A DNA stretch of 64,000 nt, from NCBI RefSeq assembly GCF_012103215.1, contig NZ_JAAVNE010000019.1:32153-96152 (forward strand), given 5' to 3'. The translations under genes were made by a program, and so were the position numbers. This DNA comes from Falsiroseomonas selenitidurans. Its GTDB lineage: Bacteria > Pseudomonadota > Alphaproteobacteria > Acetobacterales > Acetobacteraceae. Shown one piece after another: positions 45,232 through 54,458 of the stretch; within the stretch, counting starts at the first letter, position 1; each line of letters begins with the position of its first letter. A model generated the notes under the pieces. It was not told the origin of the DNA. It searched no databases and was given only the letters and a program-made list of their open reading frames with translations.

Positions 45232-46263
45232 ATGTCACAGCCGGACCGACAGATGAACAAGGCCGCCAGCCTCGCCGAGATCAGCCCCACCTCCGCCATC
45301 AGCATGCCGGACACGCAGGCCAGCGTGCGCGATGTCTTCGGCATCGATTCCGACATGGTGGTGCCGGCCTTCAGCCGGCGCACGGAACACGTGCCGGAAC
45401 TGGACGATACCTACCGTTTCGACCGCGACACCACGCTCGCCATCCTCGCGGGCTTCGCCTTCAACCGGCGGGTGATGGTCCAGGGCTACCACGGCACGGG
45501 CAAATCGACCCATATCGAGCAGGTGGCGGCGCGGCTGAACTGGCCCTGCATCCGCGTGAACCTGGACAGCCACATCAGCCGCATCGACCTGATCGGCAAG
45601 GATGCGATCGTCCTGAAGGACGGCAAGCAGATCACGGAATTCCGCGAGGGCATCCTGCCCTGGGCGCTGCAGCACCCCTGCGCGCTGGTGTTCGACGAAT
45701 ACGATGCCGGCCGCCCGGACGTGATGTTCGTGATCCAGCGGGTTCTGGAAGTGGAGGGCAAGCTGACGCTGCTCGACCAGAACAAGGTCATCCGGCCGCA
45801 CCCGATGTTCCGCCTGTTCGCCACCGCCAACACGGTGGGCCTGGGCGACACGACCGGCCTCTATCACGGCACGCAGCAGATCAACCAGGGCCAGATGGAC
45901 CGCTGGAACATCGTGGCCACGCTGAACTACCTGCCGCATGCGCAGGAAACCGCGATCGTCATGGCCAAGCTGGGCTGGGACCCGAAGGACGCGAAGCAGA
46001 AGCGCCAGACCGAAGCCATGGTGGCGCTGGCCGACCTGACGCGCGCCGGCTTCATCGCCGGCGACATCTCCACCGTCATGTCGCCGCGCACCGTCATCAC
46101 CTGGGCCGAGAATGCCCGGATCTTCGGCGATATCGGCTTCGCCTTCCGCATGACCTTCCTCAACAAGTGCGACGAGGCGGAGCGCGGCACGGTGGCCGAA
46201 TACTATCAGCGCTGCTTCAACGAGGAGCTGTCCTCCGGCAGCCTGCTGCGCAAGGCGGGCTGA
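45232..46263 (+). CDS. cobS: Aerobic cobaltochelatase subunit CobS
   Basis: A 343-residue AAA+ MoxR-like ATPase. Walker [10 protein letters not shown], Walker [10 protein letters not shown] and sensor [13 protein letters not shown] are all present. With CobT and CobN it inserts cobalt into hydrogenobyrinate a,c-diamide in the oxygen-dependent cobalamin pathway. CobN is not in the window. The stop TGA shares bases with the next start (TGATG). Confidence 0.96.
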   Translation: MSQPDRQMNKAASLAEISPTSAISMPDTQASVRDVFGIDSDMVVPAFSRRTEHVPELDDTYRFDRDTTLAILAGFAFNRRVMVQGYHGTGKSTHIEQVAARLNWPCIRVNLDSHISRIDLIGKDAIVLKDGKQITEFREGILPWALQHPCALVFDEYDAGRPDVMFVIQRVLEVEGKLTLLDQNKVIRPHPMFRLFATANTVGLGDTTGLYHGTQQINQGQMDRWNIVATLNYLPHAQETAIVMAKLGWDPKDAKQKRQTEAMVALADLTRAGFIAGDISTVMSPRTVITWAENARIFGDIGFAFRMTFLNKCDEAERGTVAEYYQRCFNEELSSGSLLRKAG

Positions 46264-46898
46264 TGGCCGGGCCGCGCTTCCTCCTGCACCATGCCGCCGG
46301 GTCACGCTCCGTCAGCGTCGCTTGGCTGCTGGAGGAAGCCGGCGCGGGCTACGAGCTGCACTGGCACGACCTGCAGGCGGGCAGCCAGAAGGATCCCGGC
46401 TTCCTGGCGCTGAACCCGGCCGGCAAGCTGCCGGTCCTGGTCGACCGCGGGCCGGATGGCAGCTGGCAGGTGGTGGTGACGGAAGGGGCGGCGATCGCAG
46501 CCTATGTCGCCGATCTGCTGCCGGAGGCCGGCCTTTCGCCGCCGATCGGCACGCCGGAACGCGCCGCCTGGCAGTTCTGGATGACCTACGGCCCCGCCGT
46601 CGCGGAACCCGCGATGGCGGACCTGGCCTTCCCGCGCGCCCGGCCGGCACCGGCCTCCGCGCTCGGCTGGCCGGCCTTTGCCGCGGTGCAGGACCGCGTC
46701 GAGACGGCCTTGGCCGGGCACAGCTGGCTGGTGGGTGCGCGTTTCACCACCGCCGACCTGGTGGTGGGCGGGCTGCTCGGCTTCATGCAATCATTCGGCA
46801 TGCTCAGGCCCGGACCGGAGATCGCGCGCTATCTCGGCGCCATCGAGGCCCGGCCGGCGCGGCAGCGTGCCCAGGCGCTCCAGCCCCCCGGGGCGTGA
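46263..46898 (+). CDS. Glutathione S-transferase-like protein
   Basis: A 211-residue GST-fold protein: thioredoxin-like N-domain with the cis-Pro segment [11 protein letters not shown] and the following [11 protein letters not shown], then an all-helical C-domain. It lies between cobS and cobT, overlapping the cobS stop by one base and ending 8 bases before cobT, so it is part of the chelatase operon. A role in cobalamin synthesis is not established; its placement may be incidental. Confidence 0.83.
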   Translation: MAGPRFLLHHAAGSRSVSVAWLLEEAGAGYELHWHDLQAGSQKDPGFLALNPAGKLPVLVDRGPDGSWQVVVTEGAAIAAYVADLLPEAGLSPPIGTPERAAWQFWMTYGPAVAEPAMADLAFPRARPAPASALGWPAFAAVQDRVETALAGHSWLVGARFTTADLVVGGLLGFMQSFGMLRPGPEIARYLGAIEARPARQRAQALQPPGA

Positions 46899-46906
46899 GG
46901 AACAAG

Positions 46907-48775
46907 ATGGCGAACCCCAAGGACCAGACCCGGCAGGAAGAGTTCAAGCGCGCCACCGCCGGCGCGGTGCGCGCCATCGCGCGCCAGCCGGAAGTGCAGG
47001 TGGCCTACCAGCCGGGGCCGTCCGGCCTCGCCGGCAAGCGCGCCCGCCTGCCGCTGCCGACCCGCGCCCTGCCGCCGGCGGAGATGGCCAAGCTGCGCGG
47101 CGCGGCGGATGCCATCGCGCTGAAGCTGCGCCACCATGATGAGGGCGTGCACGCCAACCGCCTGCCCGCCCGCCGCGAAGCCCGCGAGGTGTTCGACGCG
47201 CTGGAGGATGTGCGGGTCGAGGTGGTGGGCAGCCAGCACATGTCCGGCGTCGCGGCCAACCTCCGCGCCCGCCTGTCCGACCAGTGCGAGTCGGAAGGCT
47301 ATGACCGCATGACGCGGAAGGACCAGCTGCCGATGGCCGCCGCGCTCGGCCTGCTGGCGCGGGAACGCCTCTCCGGCGAGAAGGCGCCGGAAGCGGCGCG
47401 GCGCGTGCTGGACATGTGGCGCGATACGCTGGGTGAATCCGCCGAGACGGCGCTGGCCGAGATGGCGGAGCGCAGCGCGGACCAGGACGCCTTCGGCCGC
47501 GCCGCCCGCAAGCTGCTGGCGGCGCTGGACCTGGCCGAGGCGGAGGTGGAGACCGAGGCCGAGCAGGATGAGGAGGAAGGCGAGGGCGGCGAGACCTCCT
47601 CCCAGCAGGACCAGTCCGGCGAGGGCGAAAGCCAGGCGCAGGACACGGAGAGCATGCTGGGCGCGCAGCCCGAGACCATGCAGGGCGATTCCGCCGAGGA
47701 CGATACCGACCAGGGCGAGGAGGAAGGCGCCGCCGCGGAGGGCGACGACCGCCCCGGCGGGCCGCAGCAGCGCAAGGAGGTGCCGGCCACCGACGACGCC
47801 TCGCTCTACCGCGCCTTCAACAAATCCTTCGACGAGGTGGTGGAGGCCGAGGATCTCTGCGACGCGGATGAGCTCGCCCGGCTGCGCCAGCAGCTCGACC
47901 AGCAGCTTTCGCACCTGCAGGGCGTGGTCTCCAAGCTGGCCAACCGCCTGCAGCGCCGGCTGATGGCGCAGCAGCAGCGGGCCTGGGAATTCGACCTGGA
48001 GGAGGGGATCCTCGACGTCTCCCGCCTCGCCCGGGTGGTGGTGAACCCGATGCTGTCGCTGTCCTACAAGCGGGAACGCGAGGCCGATTTCCGCGACACG
48101 GTGGTGACGCTGCTGATCGACAATTCGGGATCGATGCGCGGCCGGCCGATCACCGTCGCCGCCATGTGCTGCGACATCCTGGCCCGCACGCTGGAACGCT
48201 GCTCCGTCAAGGTGGAGATCCTGGGCTTCACCACGCGCGCCTGGAAGGGCGGGCAGAGCCGCGAACGCTGGGTGCAGGAAGGCAAGCCGCGCAACCCGGG
48301 CCGGCTGAACGATCTGCGCCACGTCGTCTACAAATCCGCCGACGCGCCCTGGCGCCGCGCCCGCAAGAACCTCGGCCTGATGCTGCGCGAGGGGCTGCTG
48401 AAGGAGAATATCGACGGCGAGGCGCTGGAATGGGCGTATCGCCGCCTGCTGGCGCGCAGCGAGCACCGGCGCATCATGATGGTGATCTCGGACGGCGCGC
48501 CGGTGGATGACAGCACGCTGAGCGTGAACCCGGGCAACTACCTGGAACGCCACCTGCGCAAGGTGATCGGCGAGATCGAGGGGCGGAACGCCGTGGAGCT
48601 GATCGCCATCGGCATCGGCCACGACGTGACCCGCTACTACCGCCGCGCCGTCACCATCGTGGATGCCGAGGAGCTGGGCGGCACCATGATGAAGAAGCTG
48701 GCCGAGCTGTTCGACGAGGATGCGGCGCTGGCCTGGCAGCGCGCCGCCGCCGAGCGGGCGCCGCTGGTCGCCTGA
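46907..48775 (+). CDS. cobT: Aerobic cobaltochelatase subunit CobT
   Basis: A 622-residue partner of CobS. The N-terminal helical part (1-200) contains the [12 protein letters not shown] region. A strongly acidic linker (about 210-290, rich in Asp/Glu/Gln/Ser) follows, then a C-terminal VWA domain with MIDAS motif [11 protein letters not shown] and [12 protein letters not shown]. Start ATG 46907 has GAGGAA six bases upstream. Its TGA is overlapped by the probable CTG start of the next gene. Confidence 0.95.
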   Translation: MANPKDQTRQEEFKRATAGAVRAIARQPEVQVAYQPGPSGLAGKRARLPLPTRALPPAEMAKLRGAADAIALKLRHHDEGVHANRLPARREAREVFDALEDVRVEVVGSQHMSGVAANLRARLSDQCESEGYDRMTRKDQLPMAAALGLLARERLSGEKAPEAARRVLDMWRDTLGESAETALAEMAERSADQDAFGRAARKLLAALDLAEAEVETEAEQDEEEGEGGETSSQQDQSGEGESQAQDTESMLGAQPETMQGDSAEDDTDQGEEEGAAAEGDDRPGGPQQRKEVPATDDASLYRAFNKSFDEVVEAEDLCDADELARLRQQLDQQLSHLQGVVSKLANRLQRRLMAQQQRAWEFDLEEGILDVSRLARVVVNPMLSLSYKREREADFRDTVVTLLIDNSGSMRGRPITVAAMCCDILARTLERCSVKVEILGFTTRAWKGGQSRERWVQEGKPRNPGRLNDLRHVVYKSADAPWRRARKNLGLMLREGLLKENIDGEALEWAYRRLLARSEHRRIMMVISDGAPVDDSTLSVNPGNYLERHLRKVIGEIEGRNAVELIAIGIGHDVTRYYRRAVTIVDAEELGGTMMKKLAELFDEDAALAWQRAAAERAPLVA

Positions 48776-49755
48776 TCCGTCGTCGCGCCCTTCTGGCGGC
48801 GGCGCTCGCCGGGCTGCCGGCCTGTGCCGGCGGGGCGGAAGGGCCGCCGGCCGGATCGCCCCTCGGCCGGGCCATGGCGCTGGCGCAGCCGGCGGGTCCG
48901 CTGCGCCTGCTGGGCGGGCTGGCGCTGAACACCGGGATTCTGGGCTTCGGCGGGCTGTCCGGGCTGCACATGGCGCCCGGGCCGGTGCTGACCGCGATCA
49001 GCGACCGTGGCCGCTTCGTCGAGATGCGGCTGGACCTCGATGCCGGGCTGCGCCCCATGGGGCTGACGCTGCGCCGCAGCGGGCGGCTGCGCGATGCGGC
49101 CGGGCGGCCGCTGCCGCCGGGGCCGGCCGGGGATGCCGAGGCGCTGGCCCGCCAGGCGGACGGCACCTGGCTGCTGGCCTTCGAGCGCCGCCACCGGATC
49201 CAGGCCCATGCCAGGCTGGAAGGCCCCGGCCGGACCATCGCCGCGCCGCCAGGGCTGGACCGCGCCCCGCGCAATGCCGGTCTGGAATCGCTGGCGGTGC
49301 TGGCCGATGGGCGCTGGCTGGCCCTGGCCGAGGGGCTGGAGGCCGGGCCGGGCCTGGTCCGCGGCTGGCTCGGCCGCCCCGGGCGCTGGCGGCGCCTTGC
49401 CTACCGGCCGCAGCCGGGGATGGTGCCGGTGGATGCGGCGGCGCTGCCGGAGGGTGGCGCGCTGGTGCTGGAGCGCGGATTCAGCCTGCTGGGCGGCTTC
49501 ACCGGGCGGCTGGCCCGCCTGCCGGCCGCGGCGCTGGCCGACCCGGCGGTGGATGCGGTGCTGGAGCCGGTGGCGCTGCTGGACCTTGCGCCACCCCTGC
49601 CGGTGGACAATTACGAGGGCCTGGCCGTGCTGGACCATCAGGGAAGGCGGCTGGTGGCGATCGTCTCGGACGATAATGAGCGCCTGTTGCAGCGCAGCCT
49701 GCTGCTGCTGTTCGAGATGCCGCCCGGGATGCTGCCCAGGAGCGATAGGCGTTGA
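48772..49755 (+). CDS. Lipoprotein with esterase-like phytase domain (probable CTG start)
   Basis: The frame is open back into cobT. Directly after CTG 48772 (overlapping the cobT TGA) comes [19 protein letters not shown], a lipoprotein signal with lipobox LPAC. The first ATG, 48874, lies past it and would delete the signal, so CTG 48772 is chosen; ATC 48775 is a less likely alternative. The mature part carries the phytase-like pattern: [37 protein letters not shown] and [22 protein letters not shown]. About 327 residues, anchored to a membrane. Confidence 0.72.
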   Translation: MIRRRALLAAALAGLPACAGGAEGPPAGSPLGRAMALAQPAGPLRLLGGLALNTGILGFGGLSGLHMAPGPVLTAISDRGRFVEMRLDLDAGLRPMGLTLRRSGRLRDAAGRPLPPGPAGDAEALARQADGTWLLAFERRHRIQAHARLEGPGRTIAAPPGLDRAPRNAGLESLAVLADGRWLALAEGLEAGPGLVRGWLGRPGRWRRLAYRPQPGMVPVDAAALPEGGALVLERGFSLLGGFTGRLARLPAAALADPAVDAVLEPVALLDLAPPLPVDNYEGLAVLDHQGRRLVAIVSDDNERLLQRSLLLLFEMPPGMLPRSDRR

Positions 49756-49840
49756 GATGGAATCATCTGAACGCAATTCTTGTTTTAGAATCAACGGCTT
49801 CCAGAGCATGAGCAGCGTTCAGGCGAACGCAGCCTGCTCC
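49755..49840. repeat. Low-GC palindromic element
   Basis: Contains ATTCT (49776-49780) with AGAAT (49787-49791), and GCGTTC (49815-49820) with GAACGC (49825-49830) around AGGC, flanked by GAGCA (49810) and TGCTC (49835). It is visibly richer in A/T than its neighbours. CCAGAGCATG recalls the CCAGAACAAT end of the element at 25256, suggesting one dispersed family. It lies between convergent genes. Confidence 0.55.
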
Positions 49841-49851
49841 AGGAAGGGCGG

Positions 49852-50658
49852 TCAGGCGACTTCCAGCAGCCGACTGCGGGGCAGGGTGAGCCAGGCGCGG
49901 GCGCCGATTCCGGGCGCGCTTTCCAGACGGATGTCGCCACCATGGGCGGCGGCGAGGGAGCGGGCGAGGCTGAGGCCGAGGTCCAGACCGCGCGTGCCAC
50001 CGCCGGCCTGGCCCCCCGGCATGAGGCCCGCCGTCTCCACCACCAGATCCTGCGCCGGCAACCCGTCCCCCTCATCCTCCACCACGATGGCGAGGGTCTC
50101 GGTGCCCACCACGTAGCGCAGCGCCACCACGTCCCCATCGCGCGAATGCCGCGCGGCGCGGCGAAGCAGGGCGGAGAGCGCGCCTTCCAGGGCCCGGCTG
50201 TCGGCCCGCACGCGCAGCCCGCCCAGATCCGGCTCGATCTTCCAGTGGCGGCGCCCCGGGCGAAGCTGGGCCGAGACATTGGCGATCGCGGCATCGACAA
50301 TGGGGCCGAGCAGGGCCGGCGCCTCATGCAGCGCGCGGGGCGAGGGCTCGGTGGCGAAATCCGCCAGGTCGTCGGCCAGGCGCAGAAGCTGCTGCGCCAC
50401 CGCCTCGACCTGCGCTTCCGATTCGGTCAGGCGGTGGGATGGGCTGGCGCTGGCGGCCTGGGCCATGAGCGCTAGGCCGGGTCCGCGCAATTCCTGCGCG
50501 GCCAGCGACAGGCAGCGTCCGCGTGCGGCGGCCAGCCTTTCCGCGGCGGCGACGCGTTGTCGCGCCCGCTCCAGCATGTTGTGCGACGTGATCCCGATCG
50601 CCATCAGGATGATGGCGCTCAGGAGGGCGACGGCAAGGAGCGGCGTCTCGGTCCACAT
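49852..50658 (-). CDS. Degenerate membrane histidine-kinase-like protein
   Basis: A 268-residue protein: one N-terminal transmembrane helix (LLAVALLSAIILMAIGI), a dimerisation-helix region, and a HATPase_c fold. In the H-box, where kinases read HELR, it has AQELRGP with Gln55 in place of His. The N-box reads ALLRRAARHS with no Asn. G1 (EDEGDGLP) and a G2-like GLDLGLSLAR remain. It is therefore unlikely to autophosphorylate and may be a signalling scaffold or an inhibitor. No cognate regulator adjoins. Confidence 0.75.
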   Translation of the reverse strand: MWTETPLLAVALLSAIILMAIGITSHNMLERARQRVAAAERLAAARGRCLSLAAQELRGPGLALMAQAASASPSHRLTESEAQVEAVAQQLLRLADDLADFATEPSPRALHEAPALLGPIVDAAIANVSAQLRPGRRHWKIEPDLGGLRVRADSRALEGALSALLRRAARHSRDGDVVALRYVVGTETLAIVVEDEGDGLPAQDLVVETAGLMPGGQAGGGTRGLDLGLSLARSLAAAHGGDIRLESAPGIGARAWLTLPRSRLLEVA

Positions 50659-50792
50659 GCAGGGCAGGGTGACCGGTCGCCGGTTACCAGTGGGTTAAGC
50701 CTGGGCCGTCAAATCGGGAAAAGTGACGGGTCGGCTTGTCAGTCAACCGGATTTTGTCAGGCTGTATTGACAACACGCCCTGGAATCGGGCG

Positions 50793-50814
50793 TCTCCCCC
50801 CGAAAGGGGGGAGA
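50793..50814. terminator. 9-bp hairpin with GAAA loop after rpmB
   Basis: TCTCCCCCC (50793-50801) is the exact reverse complement of GGGGGGAGA (50806-50814), loop GAAA. It is 6 bases beyond the rpmB stop on the minus strand and is the likely rpmB terminator. Nearly the same stem occurs at 6626. Confidence 0.6.
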
Positions 50815-50819
50815 AACTG

Positions 50820-51122
50820 TCAAGCGGCGACGGCGGCCTTCTTGTCCCGCGCCCGCTCCAGCCGGCGCTTCAGCACCAGGGCCTCGCTCGGCAGGCGGCG
50901 GTCCGGGGTGCCGAGCAGGAAGGAGTCGAGACCCCCGTTATGCTCCACCGTGCGAATGCCGTTCGTCGTCAGCCGCATCCGCACGGGCGTGCCGAGGATG
51001 TCGGAGAAGAAGGACGTCTCCTGCATGTTCGGCAGGAAGCGCCGGCGGGTCTTGTTGTTGGCGTGGCTGACGTTGTTACCCGTCAGCACGCCCTTGCCGG
51101 TGATACCGCAGCGGCGGGCCAT
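50820..51122 (-). CDS. rpmB: Ribosomal protein L28
   Basis: A 100-residue bL28 of the large subunit. It starts [20 protein letters not shown] and has the typical [25 protein letters not shown] segments and a basic C-terminus rich in Arg/Lys. Length is normal for alphaproteobacteria. It stands alone, ahead of a strong hairpin. Confidence 0.97.
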   Translation of the reverse strand: MARRCGITGKGVLTGNNVSHANNKTRRRFLPNMQETSFFSDILGTPVRMRLTTNGIRTVEHNGGLDSFLLGTPDRRLPSEALVLKRRLERARDKKAAVAA

Positions 51123-51224
51123 GACACATCTAATCCCGAAAAGCGCACGCGCGGGTCCTGGGCCGAATGGTCCAGGCTGCCGCGCGCGGAGGTGGTCCGG
51201 AGCAGGGGCGTATCGCGGATCGGA

Positions 51225-51245
51225 CCCGGCCCGTCAAGGGCCGGG
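51225..51245. terminator. Perfect 8-bp hairpin after the 89-residue gene
   Basis: CCCGGCCC (51225-51232) and GGGCCGGG (51238-51245) pair perfectly around GTCAA. It lies 22 bases beyond the stop of the leftward small gene at 51268. Confidence 0.5.
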
Positions 51246-51267
51246 GCGTTGATCCGGCCGCTGCATC

Positions 51268-51537
51268 TCAGGGGTTGGCGGGCTGGTCCGCCGCCGCGGC
51301 GCGGCGCATTTCCGCCAGTTCGCCGGCTTCCACCGAGGCCAGCGCGCTGCGCAGCACGCCGGCCACCGCCCGGTCGTCCAGGCTGCGCGCCAGCATGCCG
51401 AGCGAGCCGCCCAGCAGCGCGGAGGCGATGGAGATCGGCTGGATCCCCTGCTCCAACATGTATTCGATGGCCTTGTCCACGACCGAGCCGGCGTGGCTCA
51501 GGTCTTCCGGGGCCTCGCCCTGGGGGTCGAATTGCAT
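51268..51537 (-). CDS. 89-residue hypothetical protein
   Basis: ATG 51537 is preceded on its strand by GAGGAGG with six-base spacing, one of the best ribosome sites in the window. The product is soluble and mainly helical: an acidic N-terminus (GEAPEDLSHAGSVVDKAI), a glycine/leucine core (ASALLGGSLGMLARSL) and an Ala/Glu C-terminus. No family was recognised. It lies upstream of, and in the same direction as, rpmB and is followed by a strong hairpin. Confidence 0.7.
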   Translation of the reverse strand: MQFDPQGEAPEDLSHAGSVVDKAIEYMLEQGIQPISIASALLGGSLGMLARSLDDRAVAGVLRSALASVEAGELAEMRRAAAADQPANP

Positions 51538-51612
51538 AGGCGGCCTCCTCAATGACAGGGACATAAGCAGGCGGGCGGGGCATGGGAACCCCCCGCCCGC
51601 CCGCCGGCAGGG

Positions 51613-53484
51613 TCAGGCCGGCCGCCCCGGGGCCGGAAGCCCCGCGGCGGCCTGGGCCGCGGCCGCGGCCTCCGCCGCCGCCACTGCCTCCGACTGGCGG
51701 CGCCACATGGCGGCATAGAGGCCATCGGCGGCGATCAGCTCGGCGTGCGCGCCGCGTTCCGCCACCTGGCCTTCCTGCAGCACCAGGATCTCGTCCGCCT
51801 CCACCACGGTGGACAGGCGATGGGCGATGACCAGCGTGGTGCGGCCGCGCGCGGCATCGCGCAACGCCGCCTGGATGTCCTGTTCCGTGCGGGTGTCGAG
51901 CGCGCTGGTCGCCTCGTCCAGGATGACGATGCGCGGGTTCTTCAGCAGGGTGCGGGCGATCGCCACGCGCTGCTTCTCGCCGCCCGACAGCTTCAGCCCG
52001 CGCTCCCCCACCCGGGTGTCGTAGCCATCCGGCAGGCGCAGCACGAAGTCGTGCACCTGGGCGGCGCGGGCCGCGGCCTCGATCTCCTCCTGGCTGGCGC
52101 CGGGGCGGCCATAGGCGATGTTGTAGCGGATGGTGTCGTTGAACAGCACGGTGTCCTGCGGCACCACCCCGATGGCCGCGCGCACGCTGTCCTGCTGCAC
52201 GTCCCGCACATCCTGCCCATCGATCAGCACGCGCCCGCCGGTGGCATCGTAGAAGCGGAACAGCAGGCGGCTGATGGTGGATTTGCCGGCCCCGGTGGGC
52301 CCGACGATGGCCAGCGTCCGGCCCGGCGGCACGGTGAAGCTGACGCCCTTCAGGATCGCCCGGTCGGGGCGGTAGCCGAAGCGCACATCCTCGAAGCGGA
52401 TCTCCCCGGCCGCGGCATCCAGCGGCGGCGCGCCGGGGCGGTCGGCCACCTCCCGGTCCTCCCGCATCAGGCTGAACATGGCTTCCATGTCCACCAGCCC
52501 CTGCTTGATCTCGCGATAGGCGAAGCCGAGGAAGTTCAGCGGCTGGAACAGCTGGATCATGTAGGTGTTGACCAGCACGAAGTCGCCCACCGTCATCCCG
52601 CCCGGGGTTGCCTCGCCCTGCGAAACGCGGCCGGCGGCCATCATCATCACCACCGTCAGCCCGACCGCGATGACCGCCTGCTGGCCGAAGTTCAGCGCGT
52701 TCAGGCTGACCTCGGAGCGCACATAGGCGGTCTCGTAGCGGCCCAGGCTCGCGTCGTAGCGCCGCGCCTCATGCGTCTCGTTGCCGAAATACTTCACCGT
52801 CTCGTAGTTCAGCAGGCTGTCCACGGCGCGCGTGTTCGCTTCCGTGTCGGTGTCGTTCATCGCCCGGCGGAAGCGCAGGCGCCATTCGGTGAAGGCCAGG
52901 GTGAAGGCGATGTAGACGCCCACCGTCACCACGATCACCGCGCTGAAGGTGATGTCGAACATCCCCCACAGGATCAGCGCCACCAGGATGATCTCGAAGA
53001 TCGTCGGGATGATGTTGAACAGCAGGAAGTCCAGCACGAAGGTCATGCCGCGCGTGCCGCGTTCCAGCACGCGGGACAGGCCGCCGGTCTGCCGGTCCAG
53101 GTGGAAGCGCAGCGACAGGGCGTGCAGGTGGCGGAACACCTGCAGCGCGATGCGCCGGCTGGCGCGGCCCTGCACCTTCACGAAGATGGCGTCGCGCGCC
53201 TCGTTGAAGGCGCTGCTGGTCAGGCGCAGCAGGCCATAGGCCAGCACAAGCGCCACCGGGACCGCGGCGATGGACGCGGCGGCGCCGGCTTCCGGCGCCA
53301 GCGCGTCCACCGCGCGGGCGAAGGCGATGGGGACCACCACATTGGCAGCCTTGGCCAGTACCAGCAGGACCAGGCTGGCCACGACGCGGAAGCGCAGCCC
53401 GGGCTCCCCCTTCGGCCACAGATAGGGTGCAAGCGTGAGAAGCGTGCGCAGATGGCCGCGCTCGCTGGTCTGGGTGGTCGACAA
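51613..53484 (-). CDS. Atm1/HMT1-type ABC exporter (permease fused to ATPase)
   Basis: A 623-residue half-transporter. The six-helix ABC membrane domain (about 20-320) includes NYETVKYFGNE, the hallmark of the Atm1/ABCB7 group. The ATPase has Walker A GPTGAGKST, signature LSGGEKQR, Walker B IVILDEATSALD and H-loop IAHRLST. Bacterial relatives export glutathione-linked sulfur species or metals in iron-sulfur and heavy-metal homeostasis. No ATG lies near; TTG 53484 with GGAG nine bases upstream gives a normal length. Confidence 0.9.
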   Translation of the reverse strand: MSTTQTSERGHLRTLLTLAPYLWPKGEPGLRFRVVASLVLLVLAKAANVVVPIAFARAVDALAPEAGAAASIAAVPVALVLAYGLLRLTSSAFNEARDAIFVKVQGRASRRIALQVFRHLHALSLRFHLDRQTGGLSRVLERGTRGMTFVLDFLLFNIIPTIFEIILVALILWGMFDITFSAVIVVTVGVYIAFTLAFTEWRLRFRRAMNDTDTEANTRAVDSLLNYETVKYFGNETHEARRYDASLGRYETAYVRSEVSLNALNFGQQAVIAVGLTVVMMMAAGRVSQGEATPGGMTVGDFVLVNTYMIQLFQPLNFLGFAYREIKQGLVDMEAMFSLMREDREVADRPGAPPLDAAAGEIRFEDVRFGYRPDRAILKGVSFTVPPGRTLAIVGPTGAGKSTISRLLFRFYDATGGRVLIDGQDVRDVQQDSVRAAIGVVPQDTVLFNDTIRYNIAYGRPGASQEEIEAAARAAQVHDFVLRLPDGYDTRVGERGLKLSGGEKQRVAIARTLLKNPRIVILDEATSALDTRTEQDIQAALRDAARGRTTLVIAHRLSTVVEADEILVLQEGQVAERGAHAELIAADGLYAAMWRRQSEAVAAAEAAAAAQAAAGLPAPGRPA

Positions 53485-53588
53485 GGGGAAGGCTCCGGAA
53501 CCGTTGCCCCTAAGGTGGTGCCTGCAGCGTCCGGAGCAAACAGGGCGGCGGGCTTTCGTGCCATGCGCCCGGCGCGCTACAGGGGCGC

Positions 53589-54458
53589 ATGCCCGACCAG
53601 AGCCTTGCCGGATTCGAACGGCACGTCGCCGCCTGCAACAACATCGCCTCCCCGGCCACGCTGCTGCGCTTCCGCATCGGCGAGGAACAGGTGGGCTGGG
53701 TCGGCGCGGAGACCGCCCGCGCCCTGGCCTTCTACCCACGCGACGTGCATTTCGAGCCGCAGGGCGTGGCCCTGGCCGGCAAGCTGCGGGCACCGGGGGC
53801 GCGCAGCGAGGCGCTGGCCCTGCTCGCCAGGGGCCTTGCCGCGCGCGGCCACCTGACCCTGCGGCATGAATTGTTCGACGTGCGCCCGGGGACGGAGGGG
53901 CCGGTGCTGGCCCGCCTGGACCGCGGTGCGCTGCCGGTCTTCGGCATCATCGCCCATGGCGTGCATGTGAACGGCTTCGTCCGCCGCCCGGACGGGCTGC
54001 ATCTCTGGGTCGGCTGGCGGTCCCGCACCAAGGCGGTGGCGCCGGGGCAGATCGACAACATCGTCGCCGGCGGCGTGCCCTCCGGCCTTTCGCCGGCCGA
54101 GACCCTGGTGAAGGAGGCGGCGGAGGAAGCCTCCATCCCGCCGGAACTGGCGGCGCTGGCCCGGCCGGTGGGCCGCGTTTCCTATGTGATGGCGGCGCCG
54201 GAGGGGCTGCGGCGGGACGTGCTGCACTGCCATGACCTCGAACTGCCGGAAAGCTTCGTGCCGCGCCCGCATGACGACGAGGTGGAGCGCTTCGAGCTGC
54301 GCCCGGCAGCCTGGCTGCTGGAGGAAGTGCGCGACCGCAACCGGGTGAAGTTCAACGTCAACCTGGTGCTGATCGACTTCTTCCTGCGCCACGGGCTGAT
54401 CGAGGCCGGCGCGCCGGGCGCGGAGGCCCTGCGCGCCGGCCTCGATCAGGTGGCCTGA
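53589..54458 (+). CDS. DUF4743/Nudix hydrolase
   Basis: A 289-residue protein with a DUF4743 N-terminal domain (about 1-120) and a Nudix domain. The Nudix box is GGVPSGLSPAET followed by KEAAEEAS, with Lys in place of the usual Arg before EA.EE. Such proteins resemble the Nudix part of plant and yeast thiamine-related hydrolases that remove oxidised thiamine diphosphate. It overlaps the convergent Rrf2 gene by 13 bases. Confidence 0.85.
   Translation: MPDQSLAGFERHVAACNNIASPATLLRFRIGEEQVGWVGAETARALAFYPRDVHFEPQGVALAGKLRAPGARSEALALLARGLAARGHLTLRHELFDVRPGTEGPVLARLDRGALPVFGIIAHGVHVNGFVRRPDGLHLWVGWRSRTKAVAPGQIDNIVAGGVPSGLSPAETLVKEAAEEASIPPELAALARPVGRVSYVMAAPEGLRRDVLHCHDLELPESFVPRPHDDEVERFELRPAAWLLEEVRDRNRVKFNVNLVLIDFFLRHGLIEAGAPGAEALRAGLDQVA

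Noticed and set aside
53601..53625. tRNA T-arm-like sequence GATTCGAAC
   Set aside because: It lies inside the Nudix gene and no cloverleaf can be built around it.
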